DNA from: JAPLJU01 sp036725345
GTDB lineage: Bacteria; Desulfobacterota; Syntrophia; Syntrophales; UBA2192
Direction: 5' to 3'
Assembly (NCBI GenBank): GCA_036725345.1
Contig: DAIMEJ010000002.1
Span: 207,246-271,245, forward strand
Length of the DNA stretch: 64,000 bases
Shown: positions 33,790-41,427 of the stretch, one piece after another
Layout of the letters: every line of letters begins with the position of its first letter
Position numbering within the stretch: the first letter of the stretch is position 1
Translations under genes and position numbers: made by a program
The notes under the pieces: model-generated
Databases searched by the model: none
Seen by the model: only the letters and a program-made list of their open reading frames with translations
Told to the model about the DNA's origin: nothing

Positions 33790-34596
33790 ATGAAGCTCAT
33801 GCGTTTTGTGTCGGGCGAGAACCGTGTAAGAATGGGAATCTATGAACCCGGAAACCCCCGTTCGGCCAGGATCGTGGAAGGCGATGTCTTCGGCAGGATC
33901 AGGGTGACGAAAAAAATGGCGGAAGTCAGGAAAATCCTGGCCCCGGTCGATCCGCCGAATGTGCTGGCACTCGGGCTCAATTACCGAAGCCACGCCGATG
34001 AATTCAACGCCTCCTACCCGGACACCCCCATTCTGTTTTTGAAGGGGACGAACAGTGTGGTGGGGCCCGGAGAGCCGATCGTGCTGCCGAAAGCGGGACC
34101 CGATGAGGTGGATTACGAGGCGGAGCTTGCCGTTGTCATCGGAAAGACGGCGAAGAACGTTTCAAAAGAGAAAGCCCTTGACTATGTCCTGGGCTACACG
34201 TGCGCCAACGATGTGAGCGCGAGGGACTGGCAGATCCGGAAGCAGCGAAATCAATGGGCCCGGGGGAAAAGCTTCGACACTTTTTGTCCTCTCGGACCCT
34301 GCATGGTGACGAGGGATGAGATCAAGGACCCGGCCAGATTGCGAGTGAGGGCGATTCTGAACGGCAGGACGATGCAGGACGCCGACACATCCTACATGAT
34401 ATTCGATGTAGCGTCTGTCATAAGCGATTTGAGCCGTTCGATGACGCTTCTGCCGGGAACGGTCATCATGACGGGGACGCCCGACGGTGTGGGATTCACG
34501 CGGAAGCCGCCCGTTTTTTTGCGGGAGGGAGATGTCATCTCCATTATCATCGATGGAATCGGGGAATTGACAAACCCGGTCGTCAGGGAAATCTAA
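33790..34596 (+). CDS. fumarylacetoacetate-hydrolase-family protein
   Basis: A 268-residue FAH-fold enzyme. The metal site appears as D-E-V-D-Y-E-A-E-L-A-V-V-I-G near residue 117; other family blocks are G-L-N-Y-R-S-H-A near 62, L-F-L-K-G, Y-T-C-A-N-D-V-S-A-R-D-W and T-G-T-P-D-G-V-G-F. Members cleave or decarboxylate 2-keto acids in ring-cleavage pathways (2-hydroxyhepta-2,4-diene-1,7-dioate isomerase type) or act as oxaloacetate tautomerase. The context gives no substrate. AAGGAGA precedes the ATG. Confidence 0.85.
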   Translation: MKLMRFVSGENRVRMGIYEPGNPRSARIVEGDVFGRIRVTKKMAEVRKILAPVDPPNVLALGLNYRSHADEFNASYPDTPILFLKGTNSVVGPGEPIVLPKAGPDEVDYEAELAVVIGKTAKNVSKEKALDYVLGYTCANDVSARDWQIRKQRNQWARGKSFDTFCPLGPCMVTRDEIKDPARLRVRAILNGRTMQDADTSYMIFDVASVISDLSRSMTLLPGTVIMTGTPDGVGFTRKPPVFLREGDVISIIIDGIGELTNPVVREI

Positions 34597-34738
34597 CCGT
34601 TGATGAAGTGCGCGGCGATGCCGGGTGGGGCAAGAATCATTGGCATTTGATTCAGAGATATGTTAATGAATCAAAGCGGTTGAAAAATTTCAAGCCGGGA
34701 TCGCCCTTCCGGGCGGTAAGGTTTGATGGAGGGTTTTT

Positions 34739-36256
34739 ATGAAGATGGATTTCAAGTACCGGCAGCCGTTTTTCATGGTGTTGCTTATTCTTCTGATCGG
34801 TTTTTTCGCGATATCCGTGGCGGGCGTTCTTCGTTTTTCCGTGGGGCCGAGCATGGGACTGGCGGGGTCGGACAGCACGACCGTTTCCACCGCCGCGACC
34901 GGTTCGAAGGTTAATTTTCCGGTGAGCGGGTCAGCGCCTTTTTCTTTTGCCGATTTGGCGGAAAAAATGAGTCCCATCGTGGTGAATATCAGCACGACCA
35001 AGACATTCAAGATGGAGGGGAGATCACGATCGCCGCGGGGAAATTCACATCCCTTTGAACGATTTTTCGGGGAGGACGATTTTTTCAGGCGGTTCTTCGA
35101 GGAGATGCCGGAGCGGGAACTCAAACAGAGAAGCCTCGGGTCCGGCTTTATCATCAGTCCGGACGGCTACATCTTTACGAACAATCATGTCGTCGAGAAA
35201 GCGGACAAGATCAAAGTGAAGCTCTCAAACGGCAAGGAGTACGACGCCGCCGTCAAGGGGCGGGACCCGAGGACGGACATAGCGCTCATCAAGATCAATC
35301 CAGAAGGAAGTCTTCCCGCGGCGAAGATCGGTGATTCCGACAAACTGAGGGTCGGGGACTGGGTCGTGGCCATCGGAAATCCCTTCGGCCTCGATCACAC
35401 GGTGACCGTGGGGATCGTGAGCGCGAAGGGAAGGGTCATCGGTGCAGGACCTTATGATAATTTCATTCAAACCGACGCCTCCATCAACCCGGGAAACAGC
35501 GGCGGGCCGCTCATCAACCTGGCGGGCGAAGTCGTGGGAATCAACACGGCCATCGTGGCCCACGGGCAGGGGATAGGATTTGCCATTCCTGTCAACATGG
35601 CGAAAGAGATATTAAATGATCTCAAATCAAAGGGTAAGGTTACCCGCGGTTGGCTGGGCGTTTCTGTTCAGGATATCACAGACGATATCGCAAAGGGTCT
35701 AAAGCTCAAAGATCAGGCAGGCGCGCTTGTGACGGAGGTTTTTGAAGGGGACCCCGCAGACAAGGCCGGCATCAAGCAGGGCGACATCATCAAGGAAGTG
35801 GACGGGAAGACCGTTCGCGACACCCATGAGCTGCTCAGGATTGTGGCAATGGTACCGGTGGGCAAGAAGGTGAACGTGAAAATATTGAGAGAAGGTGCAA
35901 CAAAAGATTTCCAGGTCATTGTGGCCGAGCGCGAGGAGAGCAAGGAGCTTGCGGCGGTGCGGAAAGACATGAAGGACAATTATGGAATGATGGTTCAGGA
36001 AGTCACGCCGGAGGTCGCGCGAAGACTGGGAATGTCAACGCCCGCGGGCGTTATTGTTACAGAGGTCAGGGAAGGAAGCTCTGCCGAAGAAGCGGGGATT
36101 CAGCCTCAGGACGTCATTCTTCAGGTCAACAAGGTAAAAATAAACAACCTGAAAGATTACCAGCGGGAGATTACGAAGAAGACGGCGGAAGACAGAATCC
36201 TGCTTCTGATCAAAAGAGGCAGGGGAACCTATTACGTTGCTCTCAAGAAAGACTAG
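34739..36256 (+). CDS. periplasmic serine protease of the HtrA/DegP (Do) family
   Basis: A 505-residue protease-chaperone. A signal anchor spans residues about 10-30. The catalytic triad is H150 (N-N-H-V-V), D180 (R-T-D-I-A-L-I-K) and S254 (G-N-S-G-G-P-L). Two PDZ domains follow (about 290-385 and 400-500), each with the G-x-x-x-G-D-I-I or P-Q-D-V-I-L core. It degrades or refolds damaged envelope proteins. The start has GGAGGG six bases upstream. No regulator gene is adjacent. Confidence 0.95.
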   Translation: MKMDFKYRQPFFMVLLILLIGFFAISVAGVLRFSVGPSMGLAGSDSTTVSTAATGSKVNFPVSGSAPFSFADLAEKMSPIVVNISTTKTFKMEGRSRSPRGNSHPFERFFGEDDFFRRFFEEMPERELKQRSLGSGFIISPDGYIFTNNHVVEKADKIKVKLSNGKEYDAAVKGRDPRTDIALIKINPEGSLPAAKIGDSDKLRVGDWVVAIGNPFGLDHTVTVGIVSAKGRVIGAGPYDNFIQTDASINPGNSGGPLINLAGEVVGINTAIVAHGQGIGFAIPVNMAKEILNDLKSKGKVTRGWLGVSVQDITDDIAKGLKLKDQAGALVTEVFEGDPADKAGIKQGDIIKEVDGKTVRDTHELLRIVAMVPVGKKVNVKILREGATKDFQVIVAEREESKELAAVRKDMKDNYGMMVQEVTPEVARRLGMSTPAGVIVTEVREGSSAEEAGIQPQDVILQVNKVKINNLKDYQREITKKTAEDRILLLIKRGRGTYYVALKKD

Positions 36257-36347
36257 ACTCCTTCGGGACCGGCCTTAAGCTCAGACTTCAGATAGGACAG
36301 GGACAATCGGTCATGCCGAAGGGGAAACAGGCGGGACGTAAACGATA

Positions 36348-36377
36348 AATATCAAGTAATATCAAGTAATATCAAGT
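36348..36377. repeat. 10-bp direct repeat, three copies
   Basis: AATATCAAGT repeated exactly three times without gaps (36348-36377), in the spacer after the protease gene. The period equals one DNA helical turn. No gene lies in 36257-36534. Confidence 0.6.
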
Positions 36378-36534
36378 ATATAGATGATAGCATGCCGTCG
36401 TTCCCATAAGGGAAGGAAACGGTAAATTATCATTGTAAAAACCTTCCTCGGTCTTGGCCCCCCATTTGTGAAAGGCATCAAATTAAGCAACGGGCAGGCG
36501 AACAAAGCCATTCGAAAATTGCACGTATAGCGTA

Positions 36535-37191
36535 ATGAGCACGAAGAAACTCTTGGGAATATACAATGCGATGGATCGTTATTTCGGTGACTTGCAATGG
36601 TGGCCGGCGAAAGAACCCTTCGAAGTCATCGTCGGGGCCATACTGACACAGAACACGAACTGGAAAAACGTCGAAAGGGCTATTCAAAACCTGCGAGAAG
36701 AAGGGTACCTCGTTCCCGAAAAATTGCGCAGGGCAAGGGTTGAGCGGTTGGAGACACTCATCAGGCCCTCGGGGTACTACCGGGTCAAGGCAAGGCGGCT
36801 CAAGAAATACATCGAATTTTTTTTCAGGGAGTACGGTGGGAGGATTGAGCGGATGTTCGCGGAGGACTGGAGGATGTTAAGAGCAGAACTCCTTAAAGTA
36901 AACGGCATAGGAGAGGAGACTGCGGACAGCATCTTGCTCTATGCGGGCTACAAACCGGTCTTTGTTGTGGACCAGTACACAAGAAGAATTTTCAGCAGAC
37001 ACGGTTTAATCGATGGCAATGAGAATTACGAGTATATTCAGAGATATATCACGGATCGGCTCCCTGCCGATGTTTCTCTCTACAATCAGTATCACGCCCT
37101 TATCGTCAATACGGGAAAGCAATTCTGCAGGAAAGACCCTCTTTGTGGAGAATGTCCCCTTCGGAGAATTTCGGGTAAAAAGATAAGTTGA
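36535..37191 (+). CDS. HhH-GPD DNA glycosylase, MagIII/endonuclease III-like
   Basis: A 218-residue base-excision repair enzyme. It shares with Helicobacter 3-methyladenine glycosylase MagIII the W-W-P near residue 22, G-A-I-L-T-Q-N-T near 38, R-P-S-G-Y-Y and the hairpin G-I-G-E-E-T-A-D-S-I-L. The catalytic aspartate is in V-V-D-Q-Y-T. The endonuclease III lysine of the hairpin is replaced by glutamate, so it should be a glycosylase without lyase activity. It ends with C-x6-C-x2-C-x5-C for a [4Fe-4S] cluster. Followed by the sufCB pair. Confidence 0.85.
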   Translation: MSTKKLLGIYNAMDRYFGDLQWWPAKEPFEVIVGAILTQNTNWKNVERAIQNLREEGYLVPEKLRRARVERLETLIRPSGYYRVKARRLKKYIEFFFREYGGRIERMFAEDWRMLRAELLKVNGIGEETADSILLYAGYKPVFVVDQYTRRIFSRHGLIDGNENYEYIQRYITDRLPADVSLYNQYHALIVNTGKQFCRKDPLCGECPLRRISGKKIS

Positions 37192-37271
37192 TTTTATAAA
37201 CGGACAGGCGGCACGGGCAGGTCGCGCGTGAGGGTTTGCAGATTGTACAATCGCACAGGTGGAGGATGAAG

Positions 37272-37997
37272 ATGCTTCTGGATATACGAGACCTTACGGT
37301 CGAGGTTGAGGGAAGGGAGGTCCTGGACGGCGTCAATCTTCAGATTGAGCAGGGGGAGACCCATGTGCTCTTCGGAAAAAACGGGTCGGGGAAAACAAGC
37401 CTTCTAATGGCCATCATGGGGTTTTCAGGTTACAAAATAAAGAAGGGAAAAATATTTTTCAAGGGAGAAGACATAACCGAATTTCCAATCAATGAACGGG
37501 CAAAAAGAGGGATTGGAATGTCTTTTCAGAGGCCTCCTACCATAAAAGGCGTAAAGACTATGGATTTAATCGCCATCTTCAATTCGGATGAAGAGTCTGT
37601 GGTCGAGGCGGCGGAAAGTCTTGAACTTACGGCTTTTTTAGACAGGGAGGTCAACAGGGGATTTTCGGGAGGAGAGATTAAGAAATCAGAGCTTCTGCAG
37701 CTCATGACACAGAACCCGGATTTGATTCTCCTGGATGAGCCTGAATCGGGAGTGGACCTCGAAAATATTGCGATTATAGGAAGGGCAATAAGGAAATTGC
37801 TTCAGAAGAACCTGCGCAGGAGGCGCGTCAATGCAGGGCTCGTTATTACTCATACGGGACTAATATTGAATTACGTTGAGGCAGACAGGGGGCATTTACT
37901 GCTGGACGGGAGAATGCGGTGCGAAGGAAACCCACGGGAGATGTTCGAGACGATACAAAAATCAGGCTATGAGGTGTGCGCCAGATGTCAGAAGTGA
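37272..37997 (+). CDS. sufC: SufC-like Fe-S assembly ATPase
   Basis: A 241-residue ABC ATPase of the SufC type: Walker A F-G-K-N-G-S-G-K-T-S near residue 35, the F-Q-R-P-P Q-loop, signature F-S-G-G-E-I-K-K-S-E-L-L-Q near 136 and Walker B L-I-L-L-D-E-P-E-S-G-V-D. The last two motifs are characteristic of SufC. The ATG at 37272 is chosen because GGAGG lies six bases upstream; the earlier ATG at 37266 is too close. It overlaps sufB-like. There is no sufS, sufE or sufU in the operon. Confidence 0.88.
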   Translation: MLLDIRDLTVEVEGREVLDGVNLQIEQGETHVLFGKNGSGKTSLLMAIMGFSGYKIKKGKIFFKGEDITEFPINERAKRGIGMSFQRPPTIKGVKTMDLIAIFNSDEESVVEAAESLELTAFLDREVNRGFSGGEIKKSELLQLMTQNPDLILLDEPESGVDLENIAIIGRAIRKLLQKNLRRRRVNAGLVITHTGLILNYVEADRGHLLLDGRMRCEGNPREMFETIQKSGYEVCARCQK

Positions 37998-39199
37998 AGA
38001 AGAGGGCCGGGACTGCGGCGACAAAAAAGGCTGCATACGGAACGGATATCGATCTGTCAAGTTTCAAAAATAAGGCGATGCCGCGTGCATACGACGCGAG
38101 TTTGAATTGTCTCTCCGAAGAGGAAATAAAGACAATGGCGGAAGTAGGAATCGTCCCCACCGGCGGTCTGAGGTCCGGCAACTTTATCCAGATGAATCAT
38201 TCCGCCGTTAACTGCTCGGCTTTTCAGGACGGTGTCGAGGTAATGTCCTCGGCGCAGGCCCTTGAAAAATTTGACGGCCTGAAAGATTACTGGTGGAAAG
38301 CAGTGGACGTGGTCACGGACAAATACACGGCACATGCGGAACTTGCCTTCAATAGCGGTTATTTCATTAAAGTCAAAGAAGGTGTCAAGGCAAGATTTCC
38401 CGTCCAGGCCTGTCTTTACATCGGGGAAGAAGACCTTGCACAGAATGTACATAACGTAGTGATTGCCGAAGAAGGCTCGGAAATCCACGTGATTACGGGC
38501 TGTACAACAGCTCCAAAATTGAAGCGCGGGCTCCACATAGGAATCTCGGAGTTTTATGTCAAAAAGGGCGCAACGCTGACATTCACGATGATCCACAACT
38601 GGGGGGAGCGGGTGGTTGTCAGGCCGAGAACGGCTGTTTGGGTAGAGGAAGGCGCGACATATAACTCGAATTTCGTTTGCATGAAGCCGGCCAGGTCGAT
38701 TCAGATGTTTCCGTCGGTCAGACTCAGAGGTGAAAACGCCGTGACCAGGCTCAATAGCGTACTCATTGCCACGGCAGGGACGGAGCTTGATATAGGAGGT
38801 CGTGTATCCCTGGAAGCCGCGGGAGCAAAGGCCGAAATTCTCACAAGGACGATATCCAAAGGGGGAAACGTAATTGCCAGAGGGATCTTGATTGGGGAGA
38901 AGCCGGGTGTTAAGGCGCACCTGGAGTGCAGCGGGCTCATGCTTTCAGATGAGGGGTCCATCAGGGCAATTCCTGAGCTTGACGGCCGGGTATCTGGAGT
39001 CGAGATGTCCCATGAGGCGGCCGTGGGCAGGATCTCACAGGAGGAGATAGAGTATCTCATGGCGAGGGGTCTTAGCGAAAAAGAGGCGACGGCCCTTATC
39101 GTCAGAGGGTTTCTCAGGGTTGAAATGGTGGGACTGCCGGAGCCTCTAAAAAAAGAAATTGACAGGCTTGTCGAGGAGAGCGAGAAGAGCCTGTTATAA
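37985..39199 (+). CDS. sufB: SufB/SufD-family Fe-S scaffold protein (minimal SUF type)
   Basis: A 404-residue SufBD beta-helix protein, shorter than E. coli SufB (about 495). It has the family's beta-solenoid middle, the C-terminal S-D-E-G-S-I-R-A-I-P-E-L and V-E-M-S-H-E-A-A-V-G-R-I-S-x-E-E-I-E-Y-L-M-A-R-G-L-S block, where SufB ligands occur. Paired only with SufC this resembles the minimal two-gene system (SmsCB) of archaea and anaerobes. It starts inside the sufC reading frame (13-nt overlap), so translation is coupled. Confidence 0.88.
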   Translation: MSEVKKRAGTAATKKAAYGTDIDLSSFKNKAMPRAYDASLNCLSEEEIKTMAEVGIVPTGGLRSGNFIQMNHSAVNCSAFQDGVEVMSSAQALEKFDGLKDYWWKAVDVVTDKYTAHAELAFNSGYFIKVKEGVKARFPVQACLYIGEEDLAQNVHNVVIAEEGSEIHVITGCTTAPKLKRGLHIGISEFYVKKGATLTFTMIHNWGERVVVRPRTAVWVEEGATYNSNFVCMKPARSIQMFPSVRLRGENAVTRLNSVLIATAGTELDIGGRVSLEAAGAKAEILTRTISKGGNVIARGILIGEKPGVKAHLECSGLMLSDEGSIRAIPELDGRVSGVEMSHEAAVGRISQEEIEYLMARGLSEKEATALIVRGFLRVEMVGLPEPLKKEIDRLVEESEKSLL

Positions 39200-39246
39200 A
39201 ATCGCGGCGGGCATGAAGAGCCTGACGTGGAAAGAGATTAATAGCT

Positions 39247-40389
39247 GTGTTCATACGTGAAGAGCTGTTGAGGGCGAGGGTCGAGGAAAAGTCGGACCAG
39301 TTTATTTTCAAGCTGCACGACTATACCGGGGCCATTCACATGCATTCCGCTTATTCTTACGACGGGCGTATCGCCATTGAGCAAATTGTTGAAGCTGCAA
39401 GGCAAAACGGCGTCGATTTTCTGATGTTTACGGACCACAACTGGCTTCAGGCAAAACACGATGGCCTTGAACGCTGGTTTGAAGATGTCCTCGTCCTTAT
39501 CGGTGTTGAGGTTACACCGCGCTATAACCACTACATTGCCTTCGGCATCGACGAACCCCTCCTGTCATGCGATATCCCATGGGTCTTTCCCTACGATGAG
39601 GATCTCGATATCAAACCGCAATTCTATATTGACTGGGTTCGAAGCAGGGGCGGGATTGGTTTTATCGCCCATCCCGATCATGAGGGGACTTCAAGGTTTC
39701 ACGTGAAACCAATTCCCTGGCTTGACTGGGGTGCAAAAGACTTCACGGGCATGGGCATATGGGATTTCATGACGGACTGGCAAAGCCATCTGAAAGGGTT
39801 GCCGAGCGCTTTAAAAGGGTTTTTGTTCCCTGCCTACACGCTCAAAGGGCCAAAGAAGATTACCCTTACACGCTGGGATGAGCTGAACCGGTACAGGAAA
39901 GTCGTGGGTATCGGGGAACTGGATAATCACGATACGATTAAAAAAATGTTCGGTGCGGAATTCCAGATCTTCCCTTTCAGCAAGGCCTTGCGCTTCGTAA
40001 CTACCCACATACAATCGGAAGTACCCTTTTTCAATGATGTCAAGCTGGACCGACGCCTGGTCATCAATGCACTGAGACGCGGTCGTGTCTATGTTGCCAC
40101 GGAGTATTTTCATAAAGCCAAGGACTTCAGATTTATTATCATGGATGAGACAGAGACCGCCACCATGGGCGATGAATTCTATCTCGACGATATAGCAATA
40201 CTGAGGGTCCATCCTCCCTGCGAGGCGAAGGTCCGCGTCATCAAGGATGGCGAGCTTGTGAGGGAGGAAGTTACGGAAAGTCTTTGGATGGGTATCGATG
40301 AGAAGGGCATTTACCGGGTCGAAGTCTATCTGAAGCATCTCTTTAAATACCGGCCCTGGATCTTCTCCAACCCTATCTATGTAAGGTGA
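39247..40389 (+). CDS. PHP-domain metal-dependent phosphoesterase-like protein
   Basis: A 380-residue protein with an N-terminal PHP domain: I-H-M-H-S-A-Y-S-Y-D-G near residue 30, V-D-F-L-M-F-T-D-H-N near 57, and further histidine H-P-D-H around 141. The C-terminal part (about 300-380) is beta-rich and may be a separate domain. PHP proteins hydrolyse phosphate esters with three metals; the substrate is unknown. The start is GTG with a weak ribosome-binding site. The gene contains a parS-like site at 39695. Confidence 0.8.
   Translation: MFIREELLRARVEEKSDQFIFKLHDYTGAIHMHSAYSYDGRIAIEQIVEAARQNGVDFLMFTDHNWLQAKHDGLERWFEDVLVLIGVEVTPRYNHYIAFGIDEPLLSCDIPWVFPYDEDLDIKPQFYIDWVRSRGGIGFIAHPDHEGTSRFHVKPIPWLDWGAKDFTGMGIWDFMTDWQSHLKGLPSALKGFLFPAYTLKGPKKITLTRWDELNRYRKVVGIGELDNHDTIKKMFGAEFQIFPFSKALRFVTTHIQSEVPFFNDVKLDRRLVINALRRGRVYVATEYFHKAKDFRFIIMDETETATMGDEFYLDDIAILRVHPPCEAKVRVIKDGELVREEVTESLWMGIDEKGIYRVEVYLKHLFKYRPWIFSNPIYVR
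39695..39710. promoter_or_regulatory. parS: parS centromere-like site
   Basis: GGTTTCACGTGAAACC is a perfect 16-bp palindrome and matches the conserved parS sequence TGTTTCACGTGAAACA at the inner 14 positions. It lies within the PHP-domain gene, encoding F-H-V-K-P, about 20 kb from parAB. Chromosomal parS sites are commonly intragenic and clustered around the origin. Confidence 0.8.
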
Positions 40390-40391
40390 AA

Positions 40392-40426
40392 CAGGCGAAA
40401 GGCGAAAGGCTTATGGCGCAAGGCGA
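40392..40426. repeat. GGC-rich degenerate repeat
   Basis: CAGGCGAAAGGCGAAAGGC followed by TTATGGCGCAAGGCG, a run of GGCGAAA-like units just after the PHP gene. Same style as 30264 and 41331. Confidence 0.45.
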
Positions 40427-40432
40427 ACATAA

Positions 40433-40460
40433 AAAAGCCGGAAATTGTTGTCCGGCTTTT
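40433..40460. terminator. bidirectional Rho-independent terminator
   Basis: AAAAGCCGGA (40433-40442) pairs with TCCGGCTTTT (40451-40460), 8-nt loop, with A and T tracts on the two sides. It serves both the PHP gene and the convergent lipA. Confidence 0.85.
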
Positions 40461-40484
40461 TCTGCAGAATGCCTTCAATCTGTT

Positions 40485-41324
40485 TTAAGAATATTTTGCC
40501 GCGTGGTATGAACTCCTGACGAGGGGCCCCGATTCGACTTTCTTGAAACCCTTCTGATAAGCCGTTTCCGCAAAATCTACAAATTCCTCAGGGGAGTAGT
40601 AACGTTGGACGGGCCAGTGGTCCCTCGTTGGCTGAAGGTACTGCCCTATGGTTAGAAAATCACAGTCAACCGCGGCCAAATCATAAATTAAGTTATTGAT
40701 ATCACTTGTATTTTCGCCTAAACCAATCATGAATCCCGATTTACTCCGGATCCCTTTACCCCTCTCTTTGACCTGTCGCAGTATTTCAAGCGACCGCGTG
40801 TAATCCCCTTCCGGCCTCAGGGCGTTGAAAAGAGGGTGCGCCACCTCCATGTTGTGGTTTATGACGTCCGGACCGGATTGAATGACCTGATTAAGCGCAT
40901 CCAGGCTCCCCTGGAAATCAGGAATCAGGACCTCCACCCGGCTTTCGGAAAGGTGTCGGCGAAGAAGTTCCACACATCTCGCGAATGTCTCGGCCCCGCC
41001 GTCGGGCAGATCATCCCTGGTGACGGATGTAATGACCACGTACTTGAGTCCCATTTCCTGTGCCGCACGTAAGAGGCGCACCGGTTCCTCTTCATCGACA
41101 CCCCGCGGCTCTCCATGCGTCACGTTACAATATCTGCAATGGCGGGTGCAGACACTCCCGAGGATCAAGAAGGTGGCCGTTCCATCGTGGAAACACTCCG
41201 CGATGTTCGGACATCTTGCTTCCTCGCAGACGGTGTGAAGACCGAAGTGTCGGAGCGTGTCCCTCACCCGGCGATATTCTCCTGACGAGGGAATTTTCAC
41301 TTTCAACCATGGAGGTTTGGGCAT
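40485..41324 (-). CDS. lipA: lipoyl synthase
   Basis: A 279-residue radical SAM enzyme that inserts two sulfurs into octanoyl groups. The auxiliary cluster cysteines are C33, C38 and C44 (C-E-E-A-R-C-P-N-I-A-E-C) and the radical SAM cysteines C59, C63 and C66 (C-T-R-H-C-R-Y-C). The C-terminal R-S-S-Y-H serine motif is present. It matures the lipoyl arm of GcvH, encoded 5 kb upstream on the same strand. No lipB or lplA is in the window. Confidence 0.96.
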   Translation of the reverse strand: MPKPPWLKVKIPSSGEYRRVRDTLRHFGLHTVCEEARCPNIAECFHDGTATFLILGSVCTRHCRYCNVTHGEPRGVDEEEPVRLLRAAQEMGLKYVVITSVTRDDLPDGGAETFARCVELLRRHLSESRVEVLIPDFQGSLDALNQVIQSGPDVINHNMEVAHPLFNALRPEGDYTRSLEILRQVKERGKGIRSKSGFMIGLGENTSDINNLIYDLAAVDCDFLTIGQYLQPTRDHWPVQRYYSPEEFVDFAETAYQKGFKKVESGPLVRSSYHAAKYS

Positions 41325-41330
41325 AGCATG

Positions 41331-41424
41331 GGCATCAGGAATCAGGCATCGGGCATCAGGCTATATACGAAAAAAATGTGATACTTCTTTTCCTAACGCC
41401 TGATACCTGTTGCCTTCAGCCTGC
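41331..41424. repeat. CAGGCAT-type degenerate inverted repeat
   Basis: The left arm (41331-41361) repeats GGCATCAGG-like units; the right arm (41393-41424) has the complementary GCCTGATACC and GCCTTCAGCCTGC. It fills the gap between the radical SAM gene and lipA. Confidence 0.5.
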
Positions 41425-41427
41425 TTT

